A stretch of 24,557 bases of DNA from Bacteroidota bacterium (GTDB lineage: Bacteria > Bacteroidota > Bacteroidia > Chitinophagales > Chitinophagaceae): NCBI GenBank assembly GCA_947461015.1, contig CANHIR010000006.1, forward strand, positions 1 through 24,557. Direction: 5' to 3'. Made by a program: the position numbers and the translations under genes. The notes under the pieces are model-generated. The model was not told where the DNA came from, ran no database searches, and saw only the letters and a program-made list of their open reading frames with translations. Positions 1 through 6,712 of this stretch are shown here, piece after piece. Numbering within the stretch: position 1 is the stretch's first letter; each line of letters starts with the position of its first letter.

Positions 1-29
1 ATTAAGTGTTAGACTTTATTTTTTAATTA

Positions 30-452
30 TTAATTAGCAGATTTAACACATCTAACATGTGCTGGTTTTTGGTCTAACAAAGTAGCCTTTTTGATATTCA
101 CACCCTGAAATCCATCACCGAAACGTTGGTCCCATGCTTCTGTTGCACTTTGTTGAGTGGAGGACCAGTAAGTAAAATTGCCTAAATTTTTAAGTTTTTA
201 TCTATTTTCATAGATTTTATTTAATTCGATCTGATTTGGCAATCTGAAATCGTTATACAATAAAACACATGCATTCATTGCTTGACCCCAGGTCATTTCC
301 TTTGGCATATCATATTCTGCTACCAACATATTTTCAATTTGTGTTGTTTTACCAATAATACTTTGTGCATCAATGGATTGAGCAGAACAATAATTTTGAG
401 CAACCATGTTAGATACACCCAACACAATTACTAGCATTAAAATTTTTTTCAT
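30..452 (-). pseudogene. Exported DUF1566/Lcl-like protein interrupted by an in-frame TAA stop
   Basis: Reading starts at ATG 452 with a signal peptide (residues 1-18, ending MVAQ). An FRLPNQIELNKIYEN segment follows at residues 69-83, typical of the DUF1566/Lcl C-terminal-like (fibrobacter major paralogous) family. Codon 85 is TAA (plus-strand positions 198-200). The same frame then stays open for 55 more codons to a TAA at 30-32. That continuation carries the second half of the family pattern: GNFTYWSS, AWDQRF, a G-rich stretch, then HVRCVKSAN at the end, matching the usual YWSS...W...F...VR.V order. The 84-residue product alone would lack this half. I therefore read the locus as one gene of about 140 codons with a nonsense codon. 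Alternatives are a very recent mutation, a sequencing error, or readthrough. The upstream 84-codon piece (198-452) can be translated by itself. The role of the family is unknown; it is a cell-surface or secreted fold. Confidence 0.72.
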
Positions 453-513
453 TTTAATTTATTTTTAAATATTTTAATTGAAATTAAATTTAATAAATAT
501 TTGGGGAATTTAA

Positions 514-969
514 TTAATACCTACTCGGATAAACCCCATTTATACAAATTATATAATTTAACCCTAAAGAAGGTTGTTTGTTATCTATTGGATCAACGGC
601 AACAGATATATTAGTTTTACCAGGCTTGGAATCAACTAATTTAGTATCTGGCTTGATAAAATCTGTACCAATTTTATCACCCAAGTTCACCCCTTTTGAA
701 TTTTGAACTACCCCTACACCAATAGGAACACGACCTCTTAAGTCGGGAATTTGAAATGTTTTCACACCGTCTCCTCCATAAGTATTATTAATAATTGAAA
801 ATAACGCTTGATTATCATTTACTTTTAAAGTTTGGCCTTGACATAACATCCATCCAATAGGTGCATAGTTACCAGCAAAGAGTTTTATCTCGCCTACAAG
901 CCCATCTTGGGAGAATGTTGTGGTTGTAAATTTTAGTAATATGACTAGTAAGATTGCTGATTTTCTCAT
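514..969 (-). CDS. Exported phage tail-collar domain protein (microcystin-dependent-protein-like)
   Basis: The 151-residue product has a signal peptide (about residues 1-21, ending TTFSQ). A Tail_Collar domain follows at about 24-82: GEIKLFAGNYAPIGW, LCQGQTL, YGGDG, and the hallmark FQIPDLRGRVPIG. The C-terminal LGLNYIICINGVYPSR closely resembles the normal end of MdpB-like proteins, so both ends are present. The segment between is only about 50 residues, shorter than in typical family members of about 170-190 residues. No other phage gene is nearby, so this is a stand-alone exported protein and not part of a prophage tail. It lies 61 bp downstream of the LprI-like gene's ORF on the same strand. 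The family's function outside phage tails is not established. Confidence 0.85.
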   Translation of the reverse strand: MRKSAILLVILLKFTTTTFSQDGLVGEIKLFAGNYAPIGWMLCQGQTLKVNDNQALFSIINNTYGGDGVKTFQIPDLRGRVPIGVGVVQNSKGVNLGDKIGTDFIKPDTKLVDSKPGKTNISVAVDPIDNKQPSLGLNYIICINGVYPSRY

Positions 970-1027
970 TTTTTTATATTTTTATTTGATTTATATACTT
1001 ATGGTCTTATCAAAAAATAATCCCCTC

Positions 1028-1432
1028 CTAATACTCCCCACTATAATCTCCAATACTCCCTTGTGTATCCTGTTGTTTTGGATATGCCCAAAGCTTAAGT
1101 TGTTTAATCCTTGTTCTGGTTAATTCTTCAAGATACCCATGATAAAGCAAAGGGTACATACTTCCATAGGAAAATCTTGTATCATCGGAAGGATACATCA
1201 TTTTTACTTCCGCATCTCTAAATTTAATCCATAGCCTTTCTGATGCCCTTAAAGCATTTATAAACTTTGTATTTTTCGCATACTTTTTTAAAATAAGCTG
1301 ATAAACAACCCCTAATTCATTGTCTACTTTTTTGTAACTGTTAAAAGCATCATTATTCATTTCTATTTGCGTTTGAGCAAACAGGGAGTTAAGACTAAAA
1401 GTCAAAACTAAAAGGAAGATTATTTTTTTCAT
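1028..1432 (-). CDS. Exported LprI/DUF1311-like protein
   Basis: Start chosen at ATG 1432, giving a clean signal peptide (MKKIIFLLVL, ending LFAQ). An upstream in-frame ATG at 1462 would add ten residues, but its next bases read TATTTTAG, close to a Bacteroidota -7 box, so it is more likely promoter. The mature part matches the DUF1311/LprI N-terminal family: an MN...Y...D..L...Y..L opening, then ERLWIKFRDAE (about 65-75) and LEELTRTRIKQL (about 101-112). Family members often have cysteines after RDAE and before the LTR segment. Here these positions are Val and Tyr, so the usual disulfide is absent. LprI of mycobacteria has been described as a lysozyme inhibitor, but that role cannot be assumed here. 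Final length is 134 residues. Confidence 0.75.
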   Translation of the reverse strand: MKKIIFLLVLTFSLNSLFAQTQIEMNNDAFNSYKKVDNELGVVYQLILKKYAKNTKFINALRASERLWIKFRDAEVKMMYPSDDTRFSYGSMYPLLYHGYLEELTRTRIKQLKLWAYPKQQDTQGSIGDYSGEY

Positions 1433-1570
1433 AATTTCTAATTTAATAATCCTAAAATACAATAAAATTTAATAAACCAACTAAGAAATGGACAGGTACC
1501 AATACAATTCACAATAAAGACAAAATATTTTATACAAAAAGTACTAATTTAACATGAAATATAAATACCA

Positions 1571-2209
1571 ATGTGGCATAAATATATTCTATCCCTTTTA
1601 CTTTCATTGACTTTAATAAATAGCAGCCTTTATTCACAAGTAAACACTAAGTCAAAAAAAGATATAAACAAAGGCACGTATTCCTATGACTCTATTGTAA
1701 ATGAGCAATCGAAATTTAAATTCTGCTACTTTGATAATGAAAAAGGGATAATAAGCATAAGAGATATTTCTATCTTTTCAAATAATAAATTAATTCAAAA
1801 AATAGAAACGAATAAAAATAATACTATTTATGAAATTAATGATGAACTGCACAAAGAAGAATTAATAGATTATAATTTTGATGGTATAAAAGACATATCA
1901 ATTAACACAAATTGTGGTGCTACAGGTAATTGCAGTTACCTAGTATGGCTTTATTCAAAAAAGGACAACCAATACCATTTCGCGAAAGAACTTTCAGGCA
2001 TGGGACTAGAATTAGATAAAATTGGTAAAAATATTATTTATCATTACAGAGAAGGCTGGCCAGCAGAATACTGGGATACCTATAAATACATAAATGGAAA
2101 ATTCACATGGATAAAAGGTGTTTATGTAAAAAACACTAATACCTATAGTGAAACCACCTATCGCTATATGAAAAATGGAAAAGTGGTGACAAAGAAAATT
2201 AGAAATTAG
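1571..2209 (+). CDS. Exported XAC2610-like hypothetical protein
   Basis: The 212-residue product has a signal peptide of about 23 residues (ending SLYSQ). At about residues 99-110 it has DYNFDGIKDISI, the acidic 'D.NFDG..D' turn seen in XAC2610-related proteins. A WLYSKKDNQYHFAKELS segment follows, also typical: a described property, then 'Y.F.KELS'. The C-terminal third is rich in aromatic and Lys residues. It is the first plus-strand gene of the window and converges on the caspase-like gene with a 14-bp gap. The 138 bp between its ATG and the divergent LprI-like start presumably hold both promoters; no convincing box was found for this gene. The family assignment is from motif resemblance only and the function is unknown. 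Confidence 0.7.
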   Translation: MWHKYILSLLLSLTLINSSLYSQVNTKSKKDINKGTYSYDSIVNEQSKFKFCYFDNEKGIISIRDISIFSNNKLIQKIETNKNNTIYEINDELHKEELIDYNFDGIKDISINTNCGATGNCSYLVWLYSKKDNQYHFAKELSGMGLELDKIGKNIIYHYREGWPAEYWDTYKYINGKFTWIKGVYVKNTNTYSETTYRYMKNGKVVTKKIRN

Positions 2210-2223
2210 AAAGCATCGCTTTA

Positions 2224-3312
2224 CTATTTAATCTTTTCAATATTTGCAGGTGCAATCCATTCATCCCATTCACTATCATAACCATCAAAATGAACTAGGT
2301 GAAGACATAAAAACTTCTTAACCACTTCGCCAGGATAACTCTTTTTATCAAGCGCACTTATTGCATTTACCCTAGTTCCAATTTGATAATCTTTGGGGCA
2401 AGAAAATGGTTTTAATCTATTTAGTGCAATCCATTCTGTTTCATTATTAGTGTAGCTATAAAAACGAACTTTGAAATTATTTTTTGCATCCGCATCTTCC
2501 ACAAAACCCATATAATCTTGACCATTATAATCAACTAAAACACGAGAACCTACCAGTAAATTTTTCTTTATTGGTACGTTTTTTGTAACGGCCCAATTTT
2601 TCATACTATTTGGAATATAATTATAAGCTTTTTGACCTTCCACTACTGCCATTTCCTCATCAATATATTTAGCTAATTCTTCTACATTGATATTTCCATT
2701 ATTATTATAGTCTACAAAGTTCTTCCCTTGTAATCCATATAATAAGGCATTTGAAAAAGTCCAATTCCCAGTTGAAATACTAGTAGGCACCACAGAATTC
2801 AAAGACACATATTCACGTTTAGGATATTTTTTAGCTTCAAGGGATAAGCCACCTGAGTTACAACAATCGGCCGTAAAAAAAGCTTTATTGCCCGCAAAAT
2901 AGGTGTTTACATTGCTTACAATTTCTTCGGCCGACCAATCAGCTCCTTTATAGGTGGTAAAGCATACCTTGTCATCATCATTCTTATACCCATGACCTGA
3001 GTAATAGAAAAATAAATTATCGTCCTTTTTTGCTTTCTTTAAAAAGTTGATAAACTCGGCACGAACCGTATTTGTACTTGCTTGTTTATCTTTTAGATAA
3101 ATTATTTGATTAGATGGAATACCATTTTTTTTGAAGAAATCTATAATTTTTGAATCAATTCTACCATCTTTTTCAAAAGCAGGAATGGAAGTATCTTCCC
3201 ACTCTACTAAACTTACCATAAAAACCCAGGTTTTACCAAAACCGGTTTTGGTTTGTGCATTTAAAAAAGTATGTGCACAAACTAATAATAAAGTGAGTAA
3301 AAGATATCTCAT
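2224..3312 (-). CDS. Exported caspase-family (C14) protein with EF-hand-like loop and two Tudor-like repeats
   Basis: The 362-residue product has a signal peptide at about 1-20 (ending FLNAQ). The caspase-like domain spans about residues 28-225. The catalytic His is in FYYSGHGYKN (His107) and the catalytic Cys is in TADCCNSGG (Cys151 by alignment with the metacaspase D-x-C-H-S-G motif, with Asn in place of His). At 201-212, DYNNNGNINVEE has the acidic/Asn spacing of an EF-hand loop, which recurs at this place in bacterial caspase-like proteins. The C-terminal part holds two repeats, about 253-302 and 309-360. Each starts G-(S/T)-R-V and ends with an aromatic and (E/D)EWIA; the second contains HFDGYDSEWDEW. 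They resemble Tudor/MBT/agenet-type barrels. Both catalytic residues are intact, so protease activity is plausible. Substrate and location (periplasm, outer surface or medium) are unknown. Confidence 0.85.
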   Translation of the reverse strand: MRYLLLTLLLVCAHTFLNAQTKTGFGKTWVFMVSLVEWEDTSIPAFEKDGRIDSKIIDFFKKNGIPSNQIIYLKDKQASTNTVRAEFINFLKKAKKDDNLFFYYSGHGYKNDDDKVCFTTYKGADWSAEEIVSNVNTYFAGNKAFFTADCCNSGGLSLEAKKYPKREYVSLNSVVPTSISTGNWTFSNALLYGLQGKNFVDYNNNGNINVEELAKYIDEEMAVVEGQKAYNYIPNSMKNWAVTKNVPIKKNLLVGSRVLVDYNGQDYMGFVEDADAKNNFKVRFYSYTNNETEWIALNRLKPFSCPKDYQIGTRVNAISALDKKSYPGEVVKKFLCLHLVHFDGYDSEWDEWIAPANIEKIK

Positions 3313-3412
3313 AATTAACTTTTTTAAAGATAATAAAATATATGATATATTATTGTTATTTAATGATTAAAAATACATCTGTGCCATTTTGTACTTTTTC
3401 CATTAAAGAAAT

Positions 3413-3451
3413 AAAAAAGGCTTAGGAACAATAATTACCTGAGCCTTTTTT
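3413..3451. terminator. Rho-independent terminator, probably bidirectional
   Basis: AAAAAAGGCTTAGG, an 11-nt loop, then CCTGAGCCTTTTTT. The GC core GGCTTAGG/CCTGAGCC pairs with one G-U wobble in the plus-strand RNA and one C-A mismatch in the minus-strand RNA. A run of six A/T residues lies on each side. It sits 16 bp after the stop of the Asp-rich gene (minus strand) and about 100 bp upstream of the caspase-like ATG. It therefore ends the Asp-rich transcript and separates it from the caspase-like gene. Confidence 0.85.
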
Positions 3452-3466
3452 ATTAATTATTAAAAA

Positions 3467-3970
3467 TTAATCGTCATCGCGATCATCTAAATCAATATAG
3501 TCATGATCACCATGTCCTTTTCCGAATAAATGTATAATATCCGCATCATCATCATCCTCTAATTCATCATTAACATCTACGTCAGCATCTAAATGCAATT
3601 TGTATAAAGTGCCCTTATGTGCTTGATCATCTAAAGTCCATAAATAATAATCGCCTTCTTTACAACCAGCAAGTGTCAAATGCATTTCACCACCTGGATC
3701 AATACTATGCGTACCGCCTACAAAATGACCTTCATGCCATCTTAATTCAGGATAATTATGCTTATCATTCACATCAACAACCCATAATTTATCAATATGA
3801 TGATTGGTTTTATTGTGAATTACAAACTCCCATTCACCATTGGCATTTTTTACCTTTGTAATGGAAATACCAGCTTTTGATTTCACAGCCGTTTTAGGCG
3901 CACTTTTAAAAGACATTGTTACTATTGCTAATAACAAGAATGCAGAAAATCCAGCAATAATTTTTTTCAT
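3467..3970 (-). CDS. Exported protein with Asp-rich C-terminal tail
   Basis: The 167-residue product has an N-terminal signal sequence (MKKIIAGFSAFLLLAIVTMS). A compact domain follows at about 34-125: NANGEWEFVIHNKTNHHIDKL, LRWHEGHF and DPGGEMHLTLAG suggest a beta-sandwich of about 90 residues. A highly acidic tail completes the protein. The last 40 residues contain 17 Asp and 2 Glu, broken by a short KGHGDHD stretch. The tail may bind divalent cations; that is inference from composition. The middle domain does not match a family I recognise. The gene has its own terminator downstream and 199 bp of AT-rich DNA upstream, so it is probably monocistronic. Confidence 0.7.
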   Translation of the reverse strand: MKKIIAGFSAFLLLAIVTMSFKSAPKTAVKSKAGISITKVKNANGEWEFVIHNKTNHHIDKLWVVDVNDKHNYPELRWHEGHFVGGTHSIDPGGEMHLTLAGCKEGDYYLWTLDDQAHKGTLYKLHLDADVDVNDELEDDDDADIIHLFGKGHGDHDYIDLDDRDDD

Positions 3971-4169
3971 GATGTTATTTTTTTTGAAAATAAGAATTTA
4001 TTCTAAGTAATTAATGGTAATTAAATGAAAATATAATTAATTAATTTGATTAATAATTGGTATATTTTTGATACTAATTATTAAACCAAATATGATAAAA
4101 TAATAATTATAAATTAAATGCATATACGCTATATTTTAAATATGTATGCACTCCATTCAAATCAAAATT
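3971..4169. other. AT-rich intergenic region without a gene
   Basis: These 199 bp separate the Asp-rich gene (start 3970) from the stop of the 4170-4955 gene; both are on the minus strand. It consists mostly of A/T runs with short TTAATTAA-like stretches. I see no ORF with a credible start and no strong hairpin. On the minus strand TATTTTCA near 3991 is a weak -7 box candidate for the Asp-rich gene. Confidence 0.5.
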
Positions 4170-4955
4170 TTAATGAATTATTTTATATTTATTATTAAAC
4201 TTATATGATAAGGTAATATTCCAATCAAAATTTCTACTACCAGTAATATTGGTACGAATCTCTTTATTATAACTACCCAATATTGCAAAAGGTGATTTTT
4301 TGTTCGCAACACTTGCTCCGCCAGATAAATAGAATCCGTCTTGTTTGTCCACTTTTAAATAATATATCTGTGGATTAAAATTAAACACAAAGTTACCACT
4401 CAATGGGATCCCGTTAAATGAGGTATTCAAGTTTACAAAGTGAGTTGAAATTGGACCATCATTCTGTAGACCATGCCCATTTAAATAATATATCCCCATA
4501 GCAAAATGATTGTTAAAAACATAAGTTGGAGCAAGCTCAGTTGCCCAAAATCTTCTTGCTTGTGTAATTTGCCAGCTCTTCCCATTCTCAGTTATTGTTT
4601 TTAATGCCAAATTATATGCTGGATGTGCCCCTATTGTAAACTTGAATTTATTTTCTTTTAATAATTTATATCTAACCCAAACAATTGCCCCTCCCTTCCT
4701 TCCATCGAAAGTTAAACGTATATCTGGATCAATACTAAACCTTGCTCCTTTTGAAAAGGATAATGTAGTCACCATGGCCGGTGCTCTTAATGAAAATGTA
4801 GGTATAATTGAAATACCATTATTGGTAATCCCTACACTACCGCTAAAATGAAACTGACTAGGTAGGGTGTCTTTTTGTGCAAAAGCAACTAATGAAAAAC
4901 AAACAAATAGAAGGGTTAAAGCTTTTTTCAAGATAATTTTTTCTCGAAAATACAT
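4170..4955 (-). CDS. Exported protein, probable outer-membrane beta-barrel
   Basis: The 261-residue product has a signal peptide (LLFVCFSLVAFAQ). Alternating hydrophobic/polar strands follow throughout, for example GGAIVWVRYKL, FAMGIYYLNG and GFYLSGGASV. The end, DWNITLSYKFNN, is a strand with alternating aromatics as in outer-membrane barrels. The ATG at 4955 is followed at once by TATTTTCG, which resembles a -7 box. Translation may instead start at the TTG at 4931, just before KKALTLLF; both starts give a workable signal peptide. No enzyme motif is visible. An inverted repeat lies 44 bp upstream. The neighbours are also exported proteins on the same strand. Confidence 0.65.
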   Translation of the reverse strand: MYFREKIILKKALTLLFVCFSLVAFAQKDTLPSQFHFSGSVGITNNGISIIPTFSLRAPAMVTTLSFSKGARFSIDPDIRLTFDGRKGGAIVWVRYKLLKENKFKFTIGAHPAYNLALKTITENGKSWQITQARRFWATELAPTYVFNNHFAMGIYYLNGHGLQNDGPISTHFVNLNTSFNGIPLSGNFVFNFNPQIYYLKVDKQDGFYLSGGASVANKKSPFAILGSYNKEIRTNITGSRNFDWNITLSYKFNNKYKIIH

Positions 4956-4998
4956 GACTTGACCTAAAAAAGCAACAAAAACTCAATAAAATCAAAAT

Positions 4999-5017
4999 TT
5001 GTGTCTTAATGACACAA
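4999..5017. promoter_or_regulatory. Inverted repeat between two minus-strand genes: operator or terminator
   Basis: TTGTGTC, TTAAT, GACACAA: two perfect 7-bp arms around a 5-nt centre. It lies 46 bp past the stop of the 5064-5879 gene and 44 bp before the ATG at 4955. On the minus strand it is followed by AAATTTTGATTTTATT, which would suit a weak intrinsic terminator for the upstream gene. The TGTGTC/GACACA core and its distance from the next start also suit a regulator site. The sequence does not decide between them. Confidence 0.5.
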
Positions 5018-5063
5018 TAAGAAGCATAAGATAGTGTTTACAATTTTTTCAATTAAATTAGCA

Positions 5064-5879
5064 CTAGTTTTTCCCAACTATTTTATTGAAAATTTCATAA
5101 ACAACATTACTCCACTTTTCAGCACCCAATTGCTGAAAGTCCCCATATGTATACCTACTTGTAATTTCTTTTTGTGTTTGCGTCGCAATTTCTTTAGCCT
5201 TTATCTGATCAATGCCTAATTTTAATGCTTCGTTATACCATTTATTATACATTATTTTCTTTACCTCCATATTCCACCCATTATTTGGATTTTGTATGTT
5301 ATTTGCGGTCGTTCCATTATTTACAACTGCATAGACTTGTAAATTTACATGGACTTGTCTTTGAAATGAGGAAGTGTTTTTAACACCAATATAAAAATCT
5401 TTCATTTCAATATCATTGAAACTTTTTTCACCATTAGACTTGTTTTCAATCATCCCAATTTGATAGGGTTGGAAATCATTGTTGTTTAAAAAAGCAGTCG
5501 CATTTGCTTGATCTAATAAATAAATACTTACTGATGATTCTCCCGTTGGGATAGGAAATTTTGAAATTACATTAGGCACTGCAATACTTGCAATTCCACC
5601 AGAATAATAGGTGGCCGCAGTAGACAACATGGCCTTACTAATATTAGTAAAAATTTCGGAATTGCTATTATTTAGTGAAGTACCAAATATGTAATTCCAA
5701 CTTGTTGTATTTTTTGGTAAAGTAATTTTAAAGATCTCTTTTGGTTTTAAAAGCGCACCAAAAAAACTACTATTTAATTTAAATTCGACATCTACTAACT
5801 TTATAATTTTTTCATTTTGTTGCGCATTTAGGGAAATGAATGTAACAATTAACACCAAAAATAGCATTGTTTTTTTCAT
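5064..5879 (-). CDS. Exported protein of unknown function
   Basis: The 271-residue product has a signal peptide (MKKTMLFLVLIVTF, ending SLNAQ). I do not recognise the family. Visible features are FKITLPKNTTSWNYIFGTS at about 50-68; a small-residue segment, YYSGGIASIAVPNVISKFP, at about 91-110; and FYIGVKNTSSFQRQVHVNLQVYAV, a beta-rich region. The C-terminal helix-rich end (about 205-270) has many Lys, Glu and Gln and contains KIMYNKWYNEALKLGID. There are no Cys residues and no obvious catalytic motif. The start codon was chosen because it begins the signal peptide. It is divergent from the DUF4197 gene with 95 bp between the two ATGs. Confidence 0.65.
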   Translation of the reverse strand: MKKTMLFLVLIVTFISLNAQQNEKIIKLVDVEFKLNSSFFGALLKPKEIFKITLPKNTTSWNYIFGTSLNNSNSEIFTNISKAMLSTAATYYSGGIASIAVPNVISKFPIPTGESSVSIYLLDQANATAFLNNNDFQPYQIGMIENKSNGEKSFNDIEMKDFYIGVKNTSSFQRQVHVNLQVYAVVNNGTTANNIQNPNNGWNMEVKKIMYNKWYNEALKLGIDQIKAKEIATQTQKEITSRYTYGDFQQLGAEKWSNVVYEIFNKIVGKN

Positions 5880-5974
5880 AGAGTTTTAAGTTGTCAATAA
5901 AAATAACAAATTATTACAATGCATAATATATTATTTATCTAATTAAACCCTACTTTTAAGCAATAACTACCCTC

Positions 5975-6697
5975 ATGAGATACATCCTATTCATATGCCT
6001 TTCTTTGATCAGTAGCCAATCCAATGCACAAATCCTAAAAGGCATTCTCCAAAAAGCCACTAAAATAGTGTCCGATCCAAAACCTGGATTAAATCAAGAT
6101 GAAATTGCCAACGGGCTTAAGGAAGCCTTAACGATAGGTGCAGAAAAAGGATGTAGCAGCCTGAGTGCCCCAGACGGTTTTTTAAAAAATGCTGCACTAA
6201 AAATACTAATGCCACCCGAAGCTCAAAAGCTAGAAAATACCATTAGAAGCTTGGGCCTTAACCAATTGGCCGATGATTTTATTGTTAGTGTAAACCGTGC
6301 CGCAGAAGATGCTTGTAACACAGCAGCCCCCATTTTTTTAAAGGCCATTAAGGAAATGACCATCACGGATGGCATTCAAATTTTACGAGGAGCAGATACT
6401 GCTGCAACTTACTACCTTAAATCAAAAACCCAAAATGAGCTAAGTGCTAGTTTTAGCCCCATCATAAAACAATCGTTAGAAAAAGTAGGAGCAACCAAGT
6501 ATTGGGATAAAATGATAACCACGTATAATAAAATACCCCTGGTAAATAAAAAAATAAATCCTAATCTTACAGCATATGTGACAGAAAAGGCCATGTTTGG
6601 CATTTATACTGAAATTGCCATGCAAGAAAAAGAAATTAGAGCAAATCCATTGGCCAGAACAACCGCATTATTAAAGTTGGTGTTTAATAAGAAATAA
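5975..6697 (+). CDS. Exported DUF4197 family protein
   Basis: The 240-residue product has a signal peptide at about 1-19 (MRYILFICLSLISS, ending SNAQ). A mostly helical domain matching DUF4197 covers most of the rest. Recognisable family segments are NGLKEALTIGAEKG near the start, KILMPPEAQKLENTIRSLG, FIVSVNRAAEDACNTAAPIF, the central ITDGIQILRGADTAATYYL, and the late ATKYWDKMITTYNKIP followed by NPNLTAYVTEKAMFGIY. Length is normal for the family, including an almost complete C-terminus. The role is unknown; the family is predicted to be periplasmic. It converges on the MORN-repeat gene with a 15-bp gap, in which I see no clear terminator. Confidence 0.9.
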   Translation: MRYILFICLSLISSQSNAQILKGILQKATKIVSDPKPGLNQDEIANGLKEALTIGAEKGCSSLSAPDGFLKNAALKILMPPEAQKLENTIRSLGLNQLADDFIVSVNRAAEDACNTAAPIFLKAIKEMTITDGIQILRGADTAATYYLKSKTQNELSASFSPIIKQSLEKVGATKYWDKMITTYNKIPLVNKKINPNLTAYVTEKAMFGIYTEIAMQEKEIRANPLARTTALLKLVFNKK

Positions 6698-6712
6698 ATT
6701 TATACCAACTAT

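Noticed and set aside
514..969. Possible prophage remnant, because of the tail-collar domain
   Set aside because: No capsid, terminase, integrase or other phage gene is nearby, and the protein has a signal peptide.
2210..2222. AAAGC-ATC-GCTTT hairpin between the convergent genes at 2.2 kb
   Set aside because: The stem is only 5 bp with a 3-nt loop and no T-run; too weak to call a terminator.
4119..4150. TGCATA...TATGCA inverted repeat in the 199-bp gap
   Set aside because: 6-bp arms with a 20-nt spacer in very AT-rich DNA are expected by chance.
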